Position numbers and translations under genes: made by a program. 64,000 nucleotides of DNA. Origin: Cymodocea nodosa. Lineage: Eukaryota; Streptophyta; Magnoliopsida; Alismatales; Cymodoceaceae. The notes beneath the pieces were generated by a model. It ran no database searches, was not told where the DNA came from, and worked only from the letters and a program-made list of their open reading frames with translations. Location of the stretch: the NCBI GenBank assembly GCA_036874045.1, contig CM072343.1, positions 16,884,001-16,948,000 on the forward strand. The letters run 5' to 3'. Below are positions 24,401 to 36,686 of this stretch, piece by piece (the first letter of the stretch is position 1; the number at the start of each line of letters is the position of its first letter).

Positions 24401-26848
24401 CTTAGATTTTTTAATTCAATTTCGATTTTCGTGCTTGCAAAAGTGAAAATTGGTACTTTAGTGGAACGACATTCAACCAAAAAAAGCTATGTTATACACT
24501 AAATTATAAGATTTTGGTGTTGTAATTGTGCCTGATTTGCTATTTCAAAATTGTTTTTTCTTAAGTTTTCAGTTTGTTTTTCCAAATTCCAATTTTTTTG
24601 CATTCCAACAAAAGTGGGAAATGTGGAATTCAATTGTAATCATAGATTTGCAAGTTATTGTGTTTTTTCCTTTTAGATTTGCAACTTTTAATCTTTTATT
24701 GGTAACATTTTGATCTATTGTGGTCGTGAAATTACCACAAAATGAAGGAAAATAAAATGGACTTGGCATTCCTGTTCCTTCATCATTAGCACCATGAGTT
24801 GGCCATGTAATCAGACAACCACTAGTGTTTAGATGGATTTTTTTGCAAACTTCTTCAAACTTAATTCTACCAAATATGGAGTCATGTCAGTGGTTTACTT
24901 CTCAGTGGCAAAACATGTTGTTGACATTCATGTGGCTTTTGTTCCATATGAGGTTGGTTACCAAGACATACTGTAGGAAATTGGTGGGGAACTCGGACAT
25001 TTTCTGTGCTTATTGCAGTAAACACAGGGAAAGCATCAACCACTCATTCTTTACATGTGAGCTTAGTGCTTAGATTTGGCAATGAGTGGGATCTGTGGTG
25101 GTTCAGGTTAGTTTGCAGCTTAAAAACCTTATAGATTTTTAGGAGAGAGTATTTCTTGACATTTAATTTGTTGTTTTTCCATTTATTTTTGCTATTGATA
25201 TTCTTGGTCAATCTTTGTGTTCTCTATGATGATTATGTTGTGAATTAGAGTCGCCCAATACTCCTTTAAGGAATTCAACTTTGCTTGTATCTTAATTTGT
25301 TAATGATAAAAATTTTCCTCTGAAAAGTGATAAATATGACATTCTTTATCCAATAGAAGAAACTATTTTGAATGTGAAACGATATTTGCGCATGCATGAT
25401 GTTGCTTAGACCTTTTTTTGGCTGTAGGCAAATGCCAGGTATTGTCTTGCATTTACAATCAATGACTGCAGTGACCTGGTGTAAAATGGCCCATTCCTTG
25501 TAGATATCGTTGAATGTCATTGGTGCTCTGAATGCTTTTGATTCTTCGTATCATTTTCTACGAGACATCTATGTGACACTTGGCATCCACTTTCCTATGA
25601 TAATTTCATCAGCTGATTTAGACACTGCTTAAGTGCCTAGCCTTTTGAAGCATTAAAATTAAGAACATTTGCAGGGATTTTCTTTCTCATCTTGCAATAT
25701 AAACGAGAAAGTTGTTTTTGTAAAAATCAAAAGAAACTTCTACAAACTGGCTTTTCTTGATGAGGTAAGAATGATTAGAACATAAGATCAGGATCGAGAA
25801 AATAAAACTTCAAACAAATTATATGTGGTTAAGTAGCAAAGTGGCAGACTTATGGATCGGTAAGTTTATTGAGAAACTGCTTTTTTTTGTACCTTACATT
25901 AGTGATTGTGCTTGTGTTGTATGCCTAGTATTAACTATTGGATAATGGTGGTGATGCTGCTTGTTTGGGAAACATTGGTTAGCGTTAGCTATGTCATACC
26001 AGACTGACTTGTACAGTGTTATTATCTCATATTAATTACTAAAACGGAAAACATGGACATTATTTTAGATCTATTGCACAATGGGCAAGCTCAACATTAT
26101 GCATTTCAAGCTTATATTTTTTTCTCCAAACTAAAGATCTGTAATTAGTTCCTTATTGAGATATGAAATTGATGTTTCAGGTTAAGAATTCTGGAGAGTT
26201 ATGTAATTAGTAGGTCATTTTTCTCTTTACAGCAAGTTAAATAAAATAATCCGTGAAGTCTTTTTCATATGAAACCATTTTCAAAGGAAAGGTAAACTTT
26301 TCCAGCATATTTTGACAAAGGCAGTTAACGTTATTTGCAGACTGATTGGGAAGGGGGTTATTTCCCAATTACACTTCATTTTAGTGAGGATTACCCAAGC
26401 AAGCCTCCAAAATGCAAGTTCCCTCAAGGTTTCTTTCATCCAAATGTTTATCCTTCTGGAACTGTCTGCCTTTCGATTCTTAACGAGGACAGTGTAAGTT
26501 CATGAACTTCCAGTCAATTTCTTTGTACTTCAAATTCTAAGCCAGGGTGCAGAAGACAAATAGATACCTTGTTATAAACAGGGATGGAGACCTGCTATTA
26601 CAGTGAAACAGATTCTTGTTGGCATACAAGACTTACTTGACCAGCCTAACCCTGCTGACCCTGCTCAGACTGAAGGCTATCACATGTTCATCCAGGCAAG
26701 TCTTAACAAGTGGTCTCCTTAAATCTTATACTTGAGTTTTGGAGGTCTGTAGTGTTCCTGATACTATCCTCCATTACAACTGCAGGATCCGACCGAGTAC
26801 AAAAAGCGTGTTCGTCAGCAGGCAAAGCAGTACCCACCACTTGTTTAG
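21444..26848 (+). CDS. SCE1: SUMO-conjugating enzyme SCE1 (UBC9)
   Basis: Known role of the family: the only SUMO E2. It accepts SUMO from the SAE1/SAE2 E1 as a thioester and passes it to lysines in psi-K-x-E sites, in nucleus and cytosol. Five exons, 21444-21512, 21606-21689, 26341-26493, 26582-26695 and 26786-26848, encode exactly 160 residues, the standard plant length. The UBC fold fills the protein: N-terminal helix [20 protein letters not shown] (SUMO/E1-binding basic face), HPN motif at residues 84-86, catalytic Cys94 in [13 protein letters not shown], and the C-terminal helix ending KQYPPLV. Introns 1-3 are GT-AG; intron 4 has a GC donor (CAG then GCAAGT) with a normal AG acceptor. 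Intron 2 is 4.65 kb and holds two LINE remnants. No damage is seen, so it should be functional. Confidence 0.97.
22325..22630 (+). mobile_element. RTE-clade LINE 3' fragment
   Basis: In SCE1 intron 2, conceptual pieces [58 protein letters not shown] and [16 protein letters not shown] follow the order of the C-terminal tail of plant RTE-type reverse transcriptases ([46 protein letters not shown]). Stops and frame changes show an old copy. It ends soon after the coding tail, as expected for a 5'-truncated LINE. Confidence 0.75.
24825..25110 (+). mobile_element. L1-type LINE fragment with zf-RVT domain
   Basis: The open stretch contains [16 protein letters not shown], then [20 protein letters not shown], the reverse-transcriptase zinc-binding (zf-RVT) signature C-x2-C-x7-H-x4-C found at the C-terminus of plant L1 ORF2. 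Only this terminal part is recognisable. It lies in SCE1 intron 2 in the sense orientation. Confidence 0.75.
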
Positions 26849-28255
26849 CGTCGGTTGTCTGTATAATTCTACAAACCTTAAACATTGAAATATCGTTTGT
26901 GTGTTTGCGTGGAATTACTTTTAGCCTTACACTTACACTAGACTGGAGAAAAAAAAAGTCTGGTCTTAAACCGCACAGATGCATGATTAAAGGTTGATGT
27001 TCAAACTTTAACCAGACGGTTCTGGGTAATTCTTCTCTTGTAATCATATCAAACCGTTGCATTGCAACTGACAGGTCTCTCTTTGAAGGAAGGTCCTCTC
27101 CCTTTTGCCACTACTAACAGTGCTATGTGCTGTCTTGCCGATCAAAGTCAAATCATCAACAATGCAAAGCTGGATGCATTGTAGCTATAATTTAACCCTC
27201 TTGGTGTTCCAGTCTTGCTTCTTCTTTTTTTCCGTATGCATTCCTACTCCTTTTGTCAGGCCATACCACCCTTGTGTGGTGTGTATTAATTTCTCATTAG
27301 TTGGCGGCATCAAGGCATTGCAGTAATATGCTTGATGGTCAGGTTTGTATAAATTTGTATTCACATTCAACATGCCTTTATTCCTGTTCTACCTTTCAAA
27401 TTTATATATATATATATATTTGTTAGCCAAATTGAATGTAACGTTGTCTGCTCTGCTTGGCCACTTGCCTCAAGGGTAAGAGAGGTGTTGCCAAGGATGG
27501 AGCTTGCATTAGAATAGGAGGCAAAGCAAAGAGTGTGACAAGAAGCAGGGAAGTCCAAGAGTGGGCAACTCCTCATTATGTTGCTAAGCAATGAATGGTC
27601 ATTGTCAAGATAGATCACTTGTTTCGATTGCTTGCAAGGCTTTTTGTTGCCTACCAGCTTCCCCTCCCCCCCAATCATCTCTCAATTGTCACAAGATTCC
27701 CAATCATCTCTCGGTTACCTCAAAGCTCTTGACCATCTCTTGGTTGCCTTTAAGACTCTTGGCCATCTTTCGGTTGTCTTAAAGACTCCCGCCCATCTCT
27801 CTTGGCCATCAGAATTCTCACACCGATCTTCCTTGATGTCACGTGGCACTGTCCCCAAAATCATCAATTTCTTGGAAAATTCCGACTGCTCTCTTGTTGA
27901 GAATGACTACTAGCAATACAAGATTTATACAATATCGATTTTTTTTTTTGTAGAAAATAATTTATCATGATATCCTATTTTTGATGTTCTGCTAGGTAAT
28001 GCAAGAATATAATTATACCCCATAACAAATTTCTTAATTACCTGTACTTCTATTTCCTTGCCAATAATTATAACATTGTTGGACAATCTTTCTATTCCCT
28101 TCATACTTCATATCTTTTTTCTCTTTGTAACTAGCAAAATTGTATGCAAGCATGTCACCATTAAATTTAGATATTTTAGACCAACTCCTTTTAATTGAGA
28201 ATTCTTTTATTCTATATGCATTTTTTTAAAAGTAAATTTCATATTAAGGTGCGGA
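26849..28255. other. SCE1 3' region and adjoining intergenic DNA
   Basis: The first 200-500 bases are probably the SCE1 3' untranslated region. A TA run lies near 27402-27418. The 30-bp minisatellite at 27671 is listed separately. No gene is seen. Confidence 0.45.
27671..27812. repeat. 30-bp minisatellite, about 5 units
   Basis: Units begin at about 27671, 27701, 27733, 27763 and 27793 and follow the consensus CCATCTCTCGGTTGCCTTAA then AGACTCTTGG. Because the unit is a multiple of three, one frame reads as a decapeptide repeat (DHLLVAFKTLGHLSVVLKT). I see no evidence that this frame is expressed. Confidence 0.8.
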
Positions 28256-29917
28256 TAGAGGTGTCAATGGGTTGGGTCAGGTCAGTCCAGCCCAAAAGTA
28301 TTAGCCCATTTGGGCTATGGCTCGAGTTGAAATTTTTTTTTAATTTTTTGGGACACCTCGATCTATCCTTAAATTTTTTAGGAACAACCTAGCTTGACTT
28401 GAAATTTTTTTTGACAACTTAGTTCGATCCATAACCATCTCTTTTTATAACTTTTTACTTTTTTATTTTTGTCTTTGGTTTAATTGAATGTCAACTTCGG
28501 TATGATTGAATTTTTTTCAATTTTTTATTTTTTTAATAGTATGATTGTAACTTTACTTTGGTCTAGTCAAAAGTTTTATTTTTTTATTTTTCTTTTCAGT
28601 TTGATTGAAGTCTAACTTTGGTTTGATTGAAGTTTTTTATTTTTTTAAATATTTTTTATTAATATTTTTCTTTAGTTTGATCTATCAAAGTTTTTTATTT
28701 CTTCATTTGGTATGATAGACATTTTAATTTTTTAATTTTTTTCTTCAATCAGATTGAACATAAGCTTCAGTCCGATCAAAGATTTTTAAGTTATTTTTTT
28801 CTTTGATTTGATCGAAGATAAACTTCGGTCCAATCGAAGTTTTTGAATTTTTTTATTTTAAATTAAAATAAAAATTAAAAAATTTTACAACATTTTTGAT
28901 AATCAATTTATTATTTAAGTACATTATTTTATTTATAAATATATGAACATTAAACATAAGTCATCATTCATAAATCATTATTCATCACATTAACATCAAT
29001 ATTAAGATATCATCAATGGATTATTCATAATTTATCATCCATTAATACATTCAAACACAAGTCATAAAGTTAAAATAATTATTTTATTTTCTAAATTTAA
29101 ATTAAAATTACATTATTTTTGTAATTACATCAAATATTTTTACATTTAATGTAAAATGTACATAATTATATTTAAACATTTAAATTTACAAATTCATTGA
29201 TGAAGTTATCTTTTTGTCGTTGAACACAAGTAAACTTTTAGTCTTTAACACACATTAATACTTCTAAAATATCATCTTTTAATCTTACTCTTCTATCATC
29301 TAGTATATTATCACTAATACTAATTACTTGTTCACATACTACAAAGAAGTTGGAATTGTTAGTAAATCTCTTGCTATTAATGATAAAATAAGAAATGTGT
29401 ATTTTTTTTGTTTTTTTTAATTTATTATATCAAAATTTAGAAAATTAGGATTATCTCTTATTAAATAGTTATGATTAAAATTATTTAATTTTTTTCTATT
29501 TGTTACGATAAATCTCTTATTTAATTATTTCTATATTTTATAACATACATATCAAACATTATTTAAACTTTATTCTACATTTTCAATTGTTACGTTAAGT
29601 TCTACATTCAAATAAGTTTATATTACATTTATTAATTTTGTATACATCAACTTTTATGTTTACATTTATTAATGTATATAAAAGAATTATCATATTTCAT
29701 TTATTTTTTATTATTTTCCATTGATTTCATCTTAACCTAAATTAGCTCACAGGCAAATTCATACCCAACCTGAATCGGCCCACGATCAACCTGATCTGTA
29801 GGTCGATTTTTTAATTTATTGTAACCTAGTTCAACCCAAATTTTTAAATCAGTCTGGGCCGAGTCGGCCCATTATGGGTCGGGCCGAGCTGGCCCAAAAT
29901 GACCCAACCCACCTCTA
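28256..29917 (-). mobile_element. hAT element with transposase remnant and 8-bp duplication
   Basis: The 1662-bp element begins TAGAGGTGTCAATGGGTTGG and ends GACCCAACCCACCTCTA, so both ends read TAGAGGTG inwards. Flanks are GGTGCGGA (28248-28255) and GGTGTGGA (29918-29925), an 8-bp target duplication with one mismatch. On the minus strand near 29220-29380 a degenerate peptide (NNSNFFVVCEQVISISDN, ILDDRRVRL, DDILEVLMCVKD) follows the hAT C-terminal dimerisation domain (STVASESAFS, GRVLD-RSSL, VEALVCTQDWL). The left third is filled by a T-rich minisatellite built on GGTTTGATTGAAGTT. It is too reduced and damaged to be autonomous. Confidence 0.82.
28476..28850. repeat. Minisatellite inside the hAT element, unit about 55-65 bp
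   Basis: Recurring phrases such as AGTTTGATTGAAGTCTAACT, TCGGTTTGATTGAAGTTTTT and TCGGTCCAATCGAAGTTTTT alternate with T-rich spacers for about six units. Confidence 0.6.
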
Positions 29918-29925
29918 GGTGTGGA

Positions 29926-31327
29926 CAAAGATATTGTTTTGCAAAACTAAGAATCTCTACCTCTTCCATTTTAATATTAGTCGTATTGCCCTCCCTGTAT
30001 GTCATCATTTTCTTCAATTTAAATATTACATTCATAATGTATAAGATCAACTTAATCCTACATCTATTGATACAATTAACATCAATAAGTAAGTAATATA
30101 TATTCTATGAAACACGAATTTATTGAACAATATTTCATACCTCTGATTGTGGAGTTTCAACGATTGCTAAGACGTGAACCTATACTTTTTATTTCGACAT
30201 TTGTTTCTATTCTGAAAGAAATAGTCATACATGGAAGAAATGTCAAATGGTTAGGTGATTATTTTAAAATTTTTATGTAAACGATACTACAAGTGAAATG
30301 TTTTTGCACCATATAAAAATACCCATTTGTGATCATTATTTGAAATGTCACTAAAATTTTTTGTTTTACACACCTAAGCCTTAAACAAAAACAAACAATT
30401 ATGCCATAAATAATCATTGGATGGATAATAATCACATATTTCAAAATCGGTATGGGTACTGCTTTAAAGGACGTGCCGAATTTCAAATCTCTGTCAAAAA
30501 AAAGATACACACATGGGCAATCATCGTCATTAATCGATGTTACATGTTTTTAACGTTTCATTGTAACCACAGTAACTTGTTTGATGTTTATATTTACATT
30601 TTTTTATATTAAAAATTTTCATTTATACAGTTCCTCGATCCATTAATGTTGAGATTACATTTATTTTAATTTTAAAGTATGATGGTTCTAATCAGAAATG
30701 ATATTGTAGTTGTATCTGATTTTTGACAATTCTAGTAAAGAATGGTAGAAGTTCAGAAGTAGTGTTTGTTTGTTAAAATAGTTATATATGTAAATTTTTT
30801 AATATAAATAAGTATTGTAACGAATATTTAGTATGTTATAAACTATTTTTATTAGTATTGTAATATTATAAATTATATAAAATAATAAAATAGATAATAT
30901 TGTTAATAATGATATGGTAAATAATAAATAAATAAGATAGAGCCGATCTTTAGATATAATACGGAAAAGAATCTGCTCCAATCGATTTTTAAAAATAACT
31001 TATCCAAAGAATTAAGAAATATCATATTGCTTTAACTCTAGGGAAATAAGAGTGAATGTGTATTTTTTTTAATACGATGCTTTAACTCTTAACAAAAGTT
31101 AAAGTCAGTTAATAAAATAAATGTACCCATATCTTTCCGAGTGAAATTATCTCTTTAATTATTTTTTTGGTAATAATTATCCGTTTAATTTTCAACAAAA
31201 TCAGCCTGCAATTTCAAATCTTCCGCACATCTCTTCTCCCGCAATCTTAAACCCAGTCCTCGCTAGGGTTTTGCAGACGCTCCTTCGTCACGGAACTCGC
31301 ATCCTCGGATAGGAAAGGAGACAAACC
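29926..31327. other. Intergenic region upstream of the NFD6-like gene
   Basis: AT-rich DNA without recognisable genes. From about 31200 the composition becomes GC-richer (CGCTAGGGTTTTGCAGACGC and onwards), consistent with a promoter-proximal leader for the gene starting at 31328. Confidence 0.45.
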
Positions 31328-34300
31328 ATGGCTGCCGTGGCGTGCGGTAGATCGATTCTCCTTCGTTGTGCACCGGTCCGAACCGCCGCCACCAAACTCG
31401 CCTCCGAAGCTGCCAAATCCTCCCGCCGTCCTTCCCTCCGCCGCCTCGCCCTCCCCGGGAACGCCTCCCCCGGCCGTCGATTCCTCAGGTATTCTCTTTG
31501 GGGGATTCCTTTTCCTGGTGGGTCTGAAGTGTACATGTGTACGTGTTTTTGCAGAGTACGGGTTTCCTGGACGATTTCTCTTTCACAATGCTGAGTTTAG
31601 TTCTTATTTACGTGTTTTCTATTTAATTTTTAAATCGAATTTATAGTTCGAAATGCCAGATAAAACAAAATAAACCTCCACGCTTAGGTATGATGACTGG
31701 AATCTATATAGTTTTATAGATGCATTGTGTTTTTCAGAGCAAACGCGTGGATGGTGACAAAATTTAGCAGGGAAGTCAAAACAATTTGTTCTTAACGACA
31801 GAGAGAATGTTAAATTTTCACGATGTGATTATGGATAACTTTTTTTTTTGTTGCTGTCCAAAAGATCACCCGTGGAGATAAGTTGCTGTGTAGAGTCTTT
31901 GCTTCCGATGCACAGTGCTACTGCTACAGCCCTGATGACGTCTATGCTCTCTGTTTCCCTCCGGGGATATGGAAGCCTCTCAGAAGGTAATTTCGAGCAT
32001 GCCCAACTATGCATTCAATTTGTTAGATTAGGTAGAAGTAATTGTTGCATTGGTGTTTGAGGTTGTTTAAGATTTCTCCACTTGGAGACAGTTGATGCAC
32101 TCATACCTGGAACGATACAGAGCATTTTAAAAGAATTTCCATGAAACATCAACAATTTGATATAATGAAATCTGTAGTCTTTCTGGGTCTGAAGCTAGGT
32201 TGAAAAGTTGCAACAAACAACAGAAGCCATATTAACCTACGAACTTGTGTCATTAATGCTAGTTGCCAATTCCAACTATATTATTGCATGGAAGACTCTT
32301 TTTGAATTTGCATTTAGTAATAGTCATGCTGTCACACTTCTTGAAATTCTTGTCACTGCGTTTGCAAGTAGATTCACACTTGATTGTCTATTTACGTGGA
32401 ATTGAGAAAATGCTTACCATCCACATAAATTTTTGAGACACAATTCTTGGTTTCTATCACATTGAGCTAAGAAGGATTGGATTAAATGAGGATTTGAATA
32501 TCCAAACTTTAAATCAATCTTTTCACTGCTTTTAGTAAAATTTGTTGGCCCTAACTATAATAGAATGCTGTTTTATTCTCCATACAATCAGATGGCATTT
32601 TTGATGTGTGACAAGCATCACCTGAAGTCTAGAAGTTGTGATTTGGAGCTTTCTAAGTGGAAAACATCATTGGTATTCTCCACCATCTGGTGAATGATGA
32701 TATGATAGTAAATAGGCAAAACATGTATATTGTGTGAGGTTTTGATATGCATTCTAACAGCTGTAAAAACACATTCTATGTTATTTTTGTAACAAAGAAT
32801 ATTTCAAATTAATCAAACACAAGGCTTCTTAGTGATGGTGAAATACTTATGCTGTAGTAGTCATTTTTCTATTGCATTTATGGTCTTATACTAGATGGAT
32901 GGCCAGTGACTGTTGTCCAACAATTTCTAACAAGTAAATCCATGCTTATGTCCTATTCAAAAGTCAAATTTCACTTGTTGGCTAGATCTGTAATCATACA
33001 AATTGGTGGATTGATTCCTAAATGACTTATATACACTGTATAGGTTGTTACGTCTCTTATGAATGACATTGATTATTGCATTACTCAATGTTGCCCAACA
33101 TTTTTTCTGAATTGGTGTGAATCCATGCTTACATATTTTAGGAAGGGAGGGAGAGAGAACCATTTGATCACATTAAAAGTGGATTAAATCTAGTTGGGTG
33201 GAATTTTTTCCTCACAAGAAAATATTAAAAAACGTGCAAGGATTGTAAGGTTATATAAGGTAAGAGTTTAACAATACAACTGAGGTTGTTGATGCTAGAT
33301 TTTCAGTAAAATCTGAGAAAGGGAACAAAATACGCAGATTAAGTGTTGGAATCTAGATGGTGGAAAATCACTGATTTTTAATTAAGATGTTAAAAGTACA
33401 TAGATGTGAACTAGATGGAGAAGCTAATCAAATTTGAAATAAAATAACTACTCGTATTAAAAAATTAAGAAAATTCTAAGAGTGTCTTAAGGGATAAGAC
33501 TATTGGTAAAGAAACTTGGTGGTTGAATTAAAATCCATAGAAAATAATTAAATTAAATAAATAATGTTATAAAATTTATTATAAATATAGGAAAAATGAA
33601 ATTTTTGAATAGTATAAAACAGTGGAAGATTTGGTAAATGTGTAAATCAAACCAGGCTAACCTGAACCAGTATGACTTGGCACATTTCAGCCAGGGCGAG
33701 GTCAGTCTAGTTGGCCTATGTGTTATGTGTATATATATGCAAATTTTATTTATATTGTTACATATATTATAAATGATATTTATTTCACAAATAAATGACT
33801 ATAAACATTACTCATTTATTTTATAATGATATAATGCAATAACATATTTTTTATGAGAATCCATATAAATAGATTCACACACATAATGGCATAAACTGAA
33901 GATGACATAAAAGGAAAAGTACATTACAAAATTACATCTAAACTTAACTTTTAATTATTATTCATCTTTCATATTAATAGAATTTTGTAAAATATTTTTA
34001 TTATGTAATAGTTATAATTAGACATGTATAGTATTTAACACGTCTATTTTATTTTTTTAATATATACGTCAAATATTGAATAAAAAGATTGCATTTTAAT
34101 TTTATTATTTAAACAATTTTTTACTCCAATTAAAATATGCAGCAACCTCTAAGCTTGGGCTAGCCTGTCTTGGTTCAACTAGAGTACAGGCCCGTGGGTC
34201 ATGCATGGTCAAGACCTTATGAAAAGGTCTTGACCTGGCTTGAGCCCAGTTTGATTTACACCTTTAAGATTTAGTGATAGATACGAATAGATGGAAGGAA

Positions 34301-36686
34301 ATGATCTATATGATAAACTCCATGTTAATGACATTATGACATTAATTGTTATTATTTTAAGTGTTTTAAACAAGATTTTGGAAACTCAACTGGACATCAT
34401 ACAGAGGATGATCTATATGATAAACTCCATGTTAATGAGATTTAGACATTAATCGTTATTATTTCAAGTGTTTAAAACAAGACTTTGGAAACCCATCTGA
34501 TCATACGGGAAGATTATTGACTTTGATTTAAAATAGTTCAAACTGGTTGAACTACTGATGACGTCATGATCATGATGTCATCATTTATTAAACCAGTAAA
34601 TGAACCAAATTGGTCAAAACTTTTATGTTTAGAAATTGTGTAACTAGATAATTTTGGCAAATCTTTGATATGCACCACTATTATTACTTACCGAATGGTA
34701 TATTTTATTCAAAAATACCTAATAATTTACTTCCCTCTTTCAAAAAGGCATAACTTTTAATATTATTTCTTACTTTTATCAAATAGAATATTATAAAATG
34801 AAAAGAAAGTACTTGATTGTGTATGAAAATTAAAGAAACCAGACAATAATAAATGTGATTTAGTCTAATTTAAAATTATAATATTTTACGTAATTATTTA
34901 AAATAAGAAATTAAGAAAAAAATAGTTTTTCTAAAAGATGAATATTATTTTAAACCAGTCTGTTTGATTGACTGATTTGAACTGGTTTTTGCTGATCTTT
35001 TCAGTTTGACGCTGGTTTCAGTTTTTGGAATAAAAAACTGGAATGGCCACCAATTCCAGTTCAGTCTGGTGGTTTAACCAGTCATTCAGTCTGATTTTAA
35101 CGACACTGATTTGAAAGGTCAATAATTTGACTGGTTTATTGGTTGGGTCAGTAGGCAGAGTAATTAACATTGGCTTCAAACAAATTTATAGGTAGTTGAC
35201 TTCCTTATGAATGAAACATTGATCGCTGCATCTCTTAATGTTTTGGGCTAGATTTATTACACCAATTAGCTACCTAGTCCTTGTTGCTATGATCTGCACC
35301 CAAGAGATGTTTTGCATTACTGTGTTTATGTGTTTTTTCTGCACAATTTGATTGCAACATTTTTGAGAGATTTTCATAGTTTTATTGCATTATTTCAGTT
35401 TAGTGTTCTTAGCGTATCTGGTTGGTAGACCTCTCATTCGACCATTTGGATTAATGTTAAGATACAATGCAGCTGCAATGGTGGTTTGTATGGTTATTCT
35501 GAGGTCAACCTGTTATTCATATCTAGAGATCCTTTGCTCGCATATATTAATATTCTGTATACTTTAAGGCTATAATAGTGGTAGTTTGTTATTAATATTA
35601 GCATTTTCAATTGTTTTATAGGAACGTCCTGTTTTCCAATGAGCTGTTCAAGTGTGCTATAAGAATCCAGCTTCACAGAAGCTGCCAAGACAGCCTTTGG
35701 ATTCTGAATTATGATCCAAATGCTACTAAAACCAACTTTTTTGGTTTTGAAACACATCCTTAAAGATGTAGCAAATTCATTTTCTTCCTTTTCCCATTGT
35801 TTGACTGTTTTGTCTTCTTTTATTAGAGAGAATGCCATACCAAAGGAGTTGCTAATGCTGAAAGACAAGCATGTCTTTTTTGCAAAAAAAAAAATGGTAG
35901 TGTTTTGCCTAGAATTGAAACTAGGATTTCTTGCCTTACAATGAAGTAGAAGTCCAATTATACTATCTTGTTATTGGTGAATGTTGATGGTTTATTAGTA
36001 TGCATCAATGGTTTATTAGCAAGCACAATTTTCATTTAACGGTAAAATAAGAAAGGTGCTAACTCACTGTATTCAATCAGCTGGCAATGATGACGTATGA
36101 TGAAGTTTTCAGTGGATACCTGCAAAATTGACCAATGTACTGCACCTACACATGCTAGCTGATAAATCACAAGAAGATTTGAGTTCGTTAAGAGATGTAG
36201 AATTTTGTGTTTGCTGATAGCAGCATTTTTTCTCTGATACAATTATGATCATGTCTAGATATTGTTTTTGATGTATTTCTTTAGTGAAATAAAAGTTTCC
36301 TTGATTGACCACCAAGGCAACTGTACCCTTTCAGATATTCAAAACATCTTTAATATCTTTGTGGTTAATTTTTTTGTTGCTTCTTTTACTATAGAAAATG
36401 TTCTGGTCATTATTCACATAAGTCATGTTTCTTTTATTTCGTTGATTGGAATCACCCACAAAATTTTTTTATTTTCCTATTTGTCTAGGGCTGTGATATT
36501 TCGCCATCAACAACCACAGAATGCAGATATTACCACTTGCCTTTTGTTTCCATTTCCTTGCAATTTAACTGAGCTTGTACAATTTAACAAGCTGTATTGT
36601 TAGAAATTTTACTTTCGTGTGTGCTTGAGTTTTCTTTCAGCAATGTTCCATGTATTTTTTTTCATTGTTGTGTTGTAGATGGATGA
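31328..36686 (+). CDS. NUCLEAR FUSION DEFECTIVE 6-like short organellar protein
   Basis: Exon 1 (31328-31488) encodes a basic Ser/Arg/Ala-rich N-terminus of 53 residues, ending SPGRRFL, typical of a mitochondrial or chloroplast targeting peptide. Exon 2 (31865-31986) joins in phase and encodes [20 protein letters not shown] then [20 protein letters not shown], the conserved block of the plant NFD6 family, whose Arabidopsis founder was found in a screen for polar nuclear fusion in the female gametophyte. In this family a third exon adds only a few residues. The best candidate acceptor is TGTTGTAG at 36671-36678, giving the ending SEDG and a stop at 36684-36686 (96 residues). That last exon is inference: without splicing exon 2 would read on to [17 protein letters not shown] and stop at about 32060. 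The intervening intron is about 4.7 kb and carries a LINE piece and a hAT MITE. Confidence 0.75.
33285..33600 (+). mobile_element. RTE-clade LINE internal fragment
   Basis: Across frames the pieces [21 protein letters not shown] and IKKLRK, then GKETWWLN, match in order the region between endonuclease and reverse transcriptase of plant RTE LINEs, whose hallmark is KETWWWNEEVQ. Several stops and frame changes mark it as old. It lies in the large intron of the NFD6-like gene, directly left of a hAT MITE. Confidence 0.6.
33635..34266. mobile_element. hAT-type MITE with 8-bp target-site duplication
   Basis: The 632-bp segment starts TAAATGTGTAAATCAAACC and on the opposite strand the right end starts TAAAGGTGTAAATCAAACT, giving good terminal inverted repeats of about 20 bp. 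Flanks are AGATTTGG (33627-33634) and AGATTTAG (34267-34274). The core is AT-rich and non-coding. It is in the large intron of the NFD6-like gene. Confidence 0.78.
34301..34510. repeat. Two-copy tandem repeat of 107 bp
   Basis: ATGATCTATATGATAAACTC at 34301 recurs at 34408, and the similarity continues through GTTTTAAACAAGATTTTGGA. The copies differ at several positions, so the duplication is not recent. Confidence 0.75.
34511..35190. repeat. Probable MULE-like degenerate repeat rich in AACTGGTT motifs
   Basis: The ends of this stretch carry many short CCAGT/ACTGG motifs (AAACTGGTTGAACTACTGAT at the left; TGACTGGTTTATTGGTTGGG at the right). Similar composition occurs at about 14085-14230 and 46980-47130, suggesting one dispersed family. 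Termini and duplication were not resolved. Confidence 0.3.
34556..34583. repeat. 28-bp near-perfect palindrome
   Basis: TGATGACGTCATGA is followed directly by TCATGATGTCATCA, its reverse complement with one mismatch. The left half contains TGACGTCA, a bZIP-type palindrome, but here it is probably just part of the surrounding repeat. Confidence 0.8.

Noticed and set aside
26703-27062. Minus-strand open stretch of 119 codons over the last SCE1 exons.
   Set aside because: It is antisense to conserved SCE1 exons 4-5 and the 3' region; no family resemblance.
35494-35868. Minus-strand open stretch of 124 codons in the NFD6-like intron.
   Set aside because: No recognisable domain, AT-rich composition, and no splice or conservation support.
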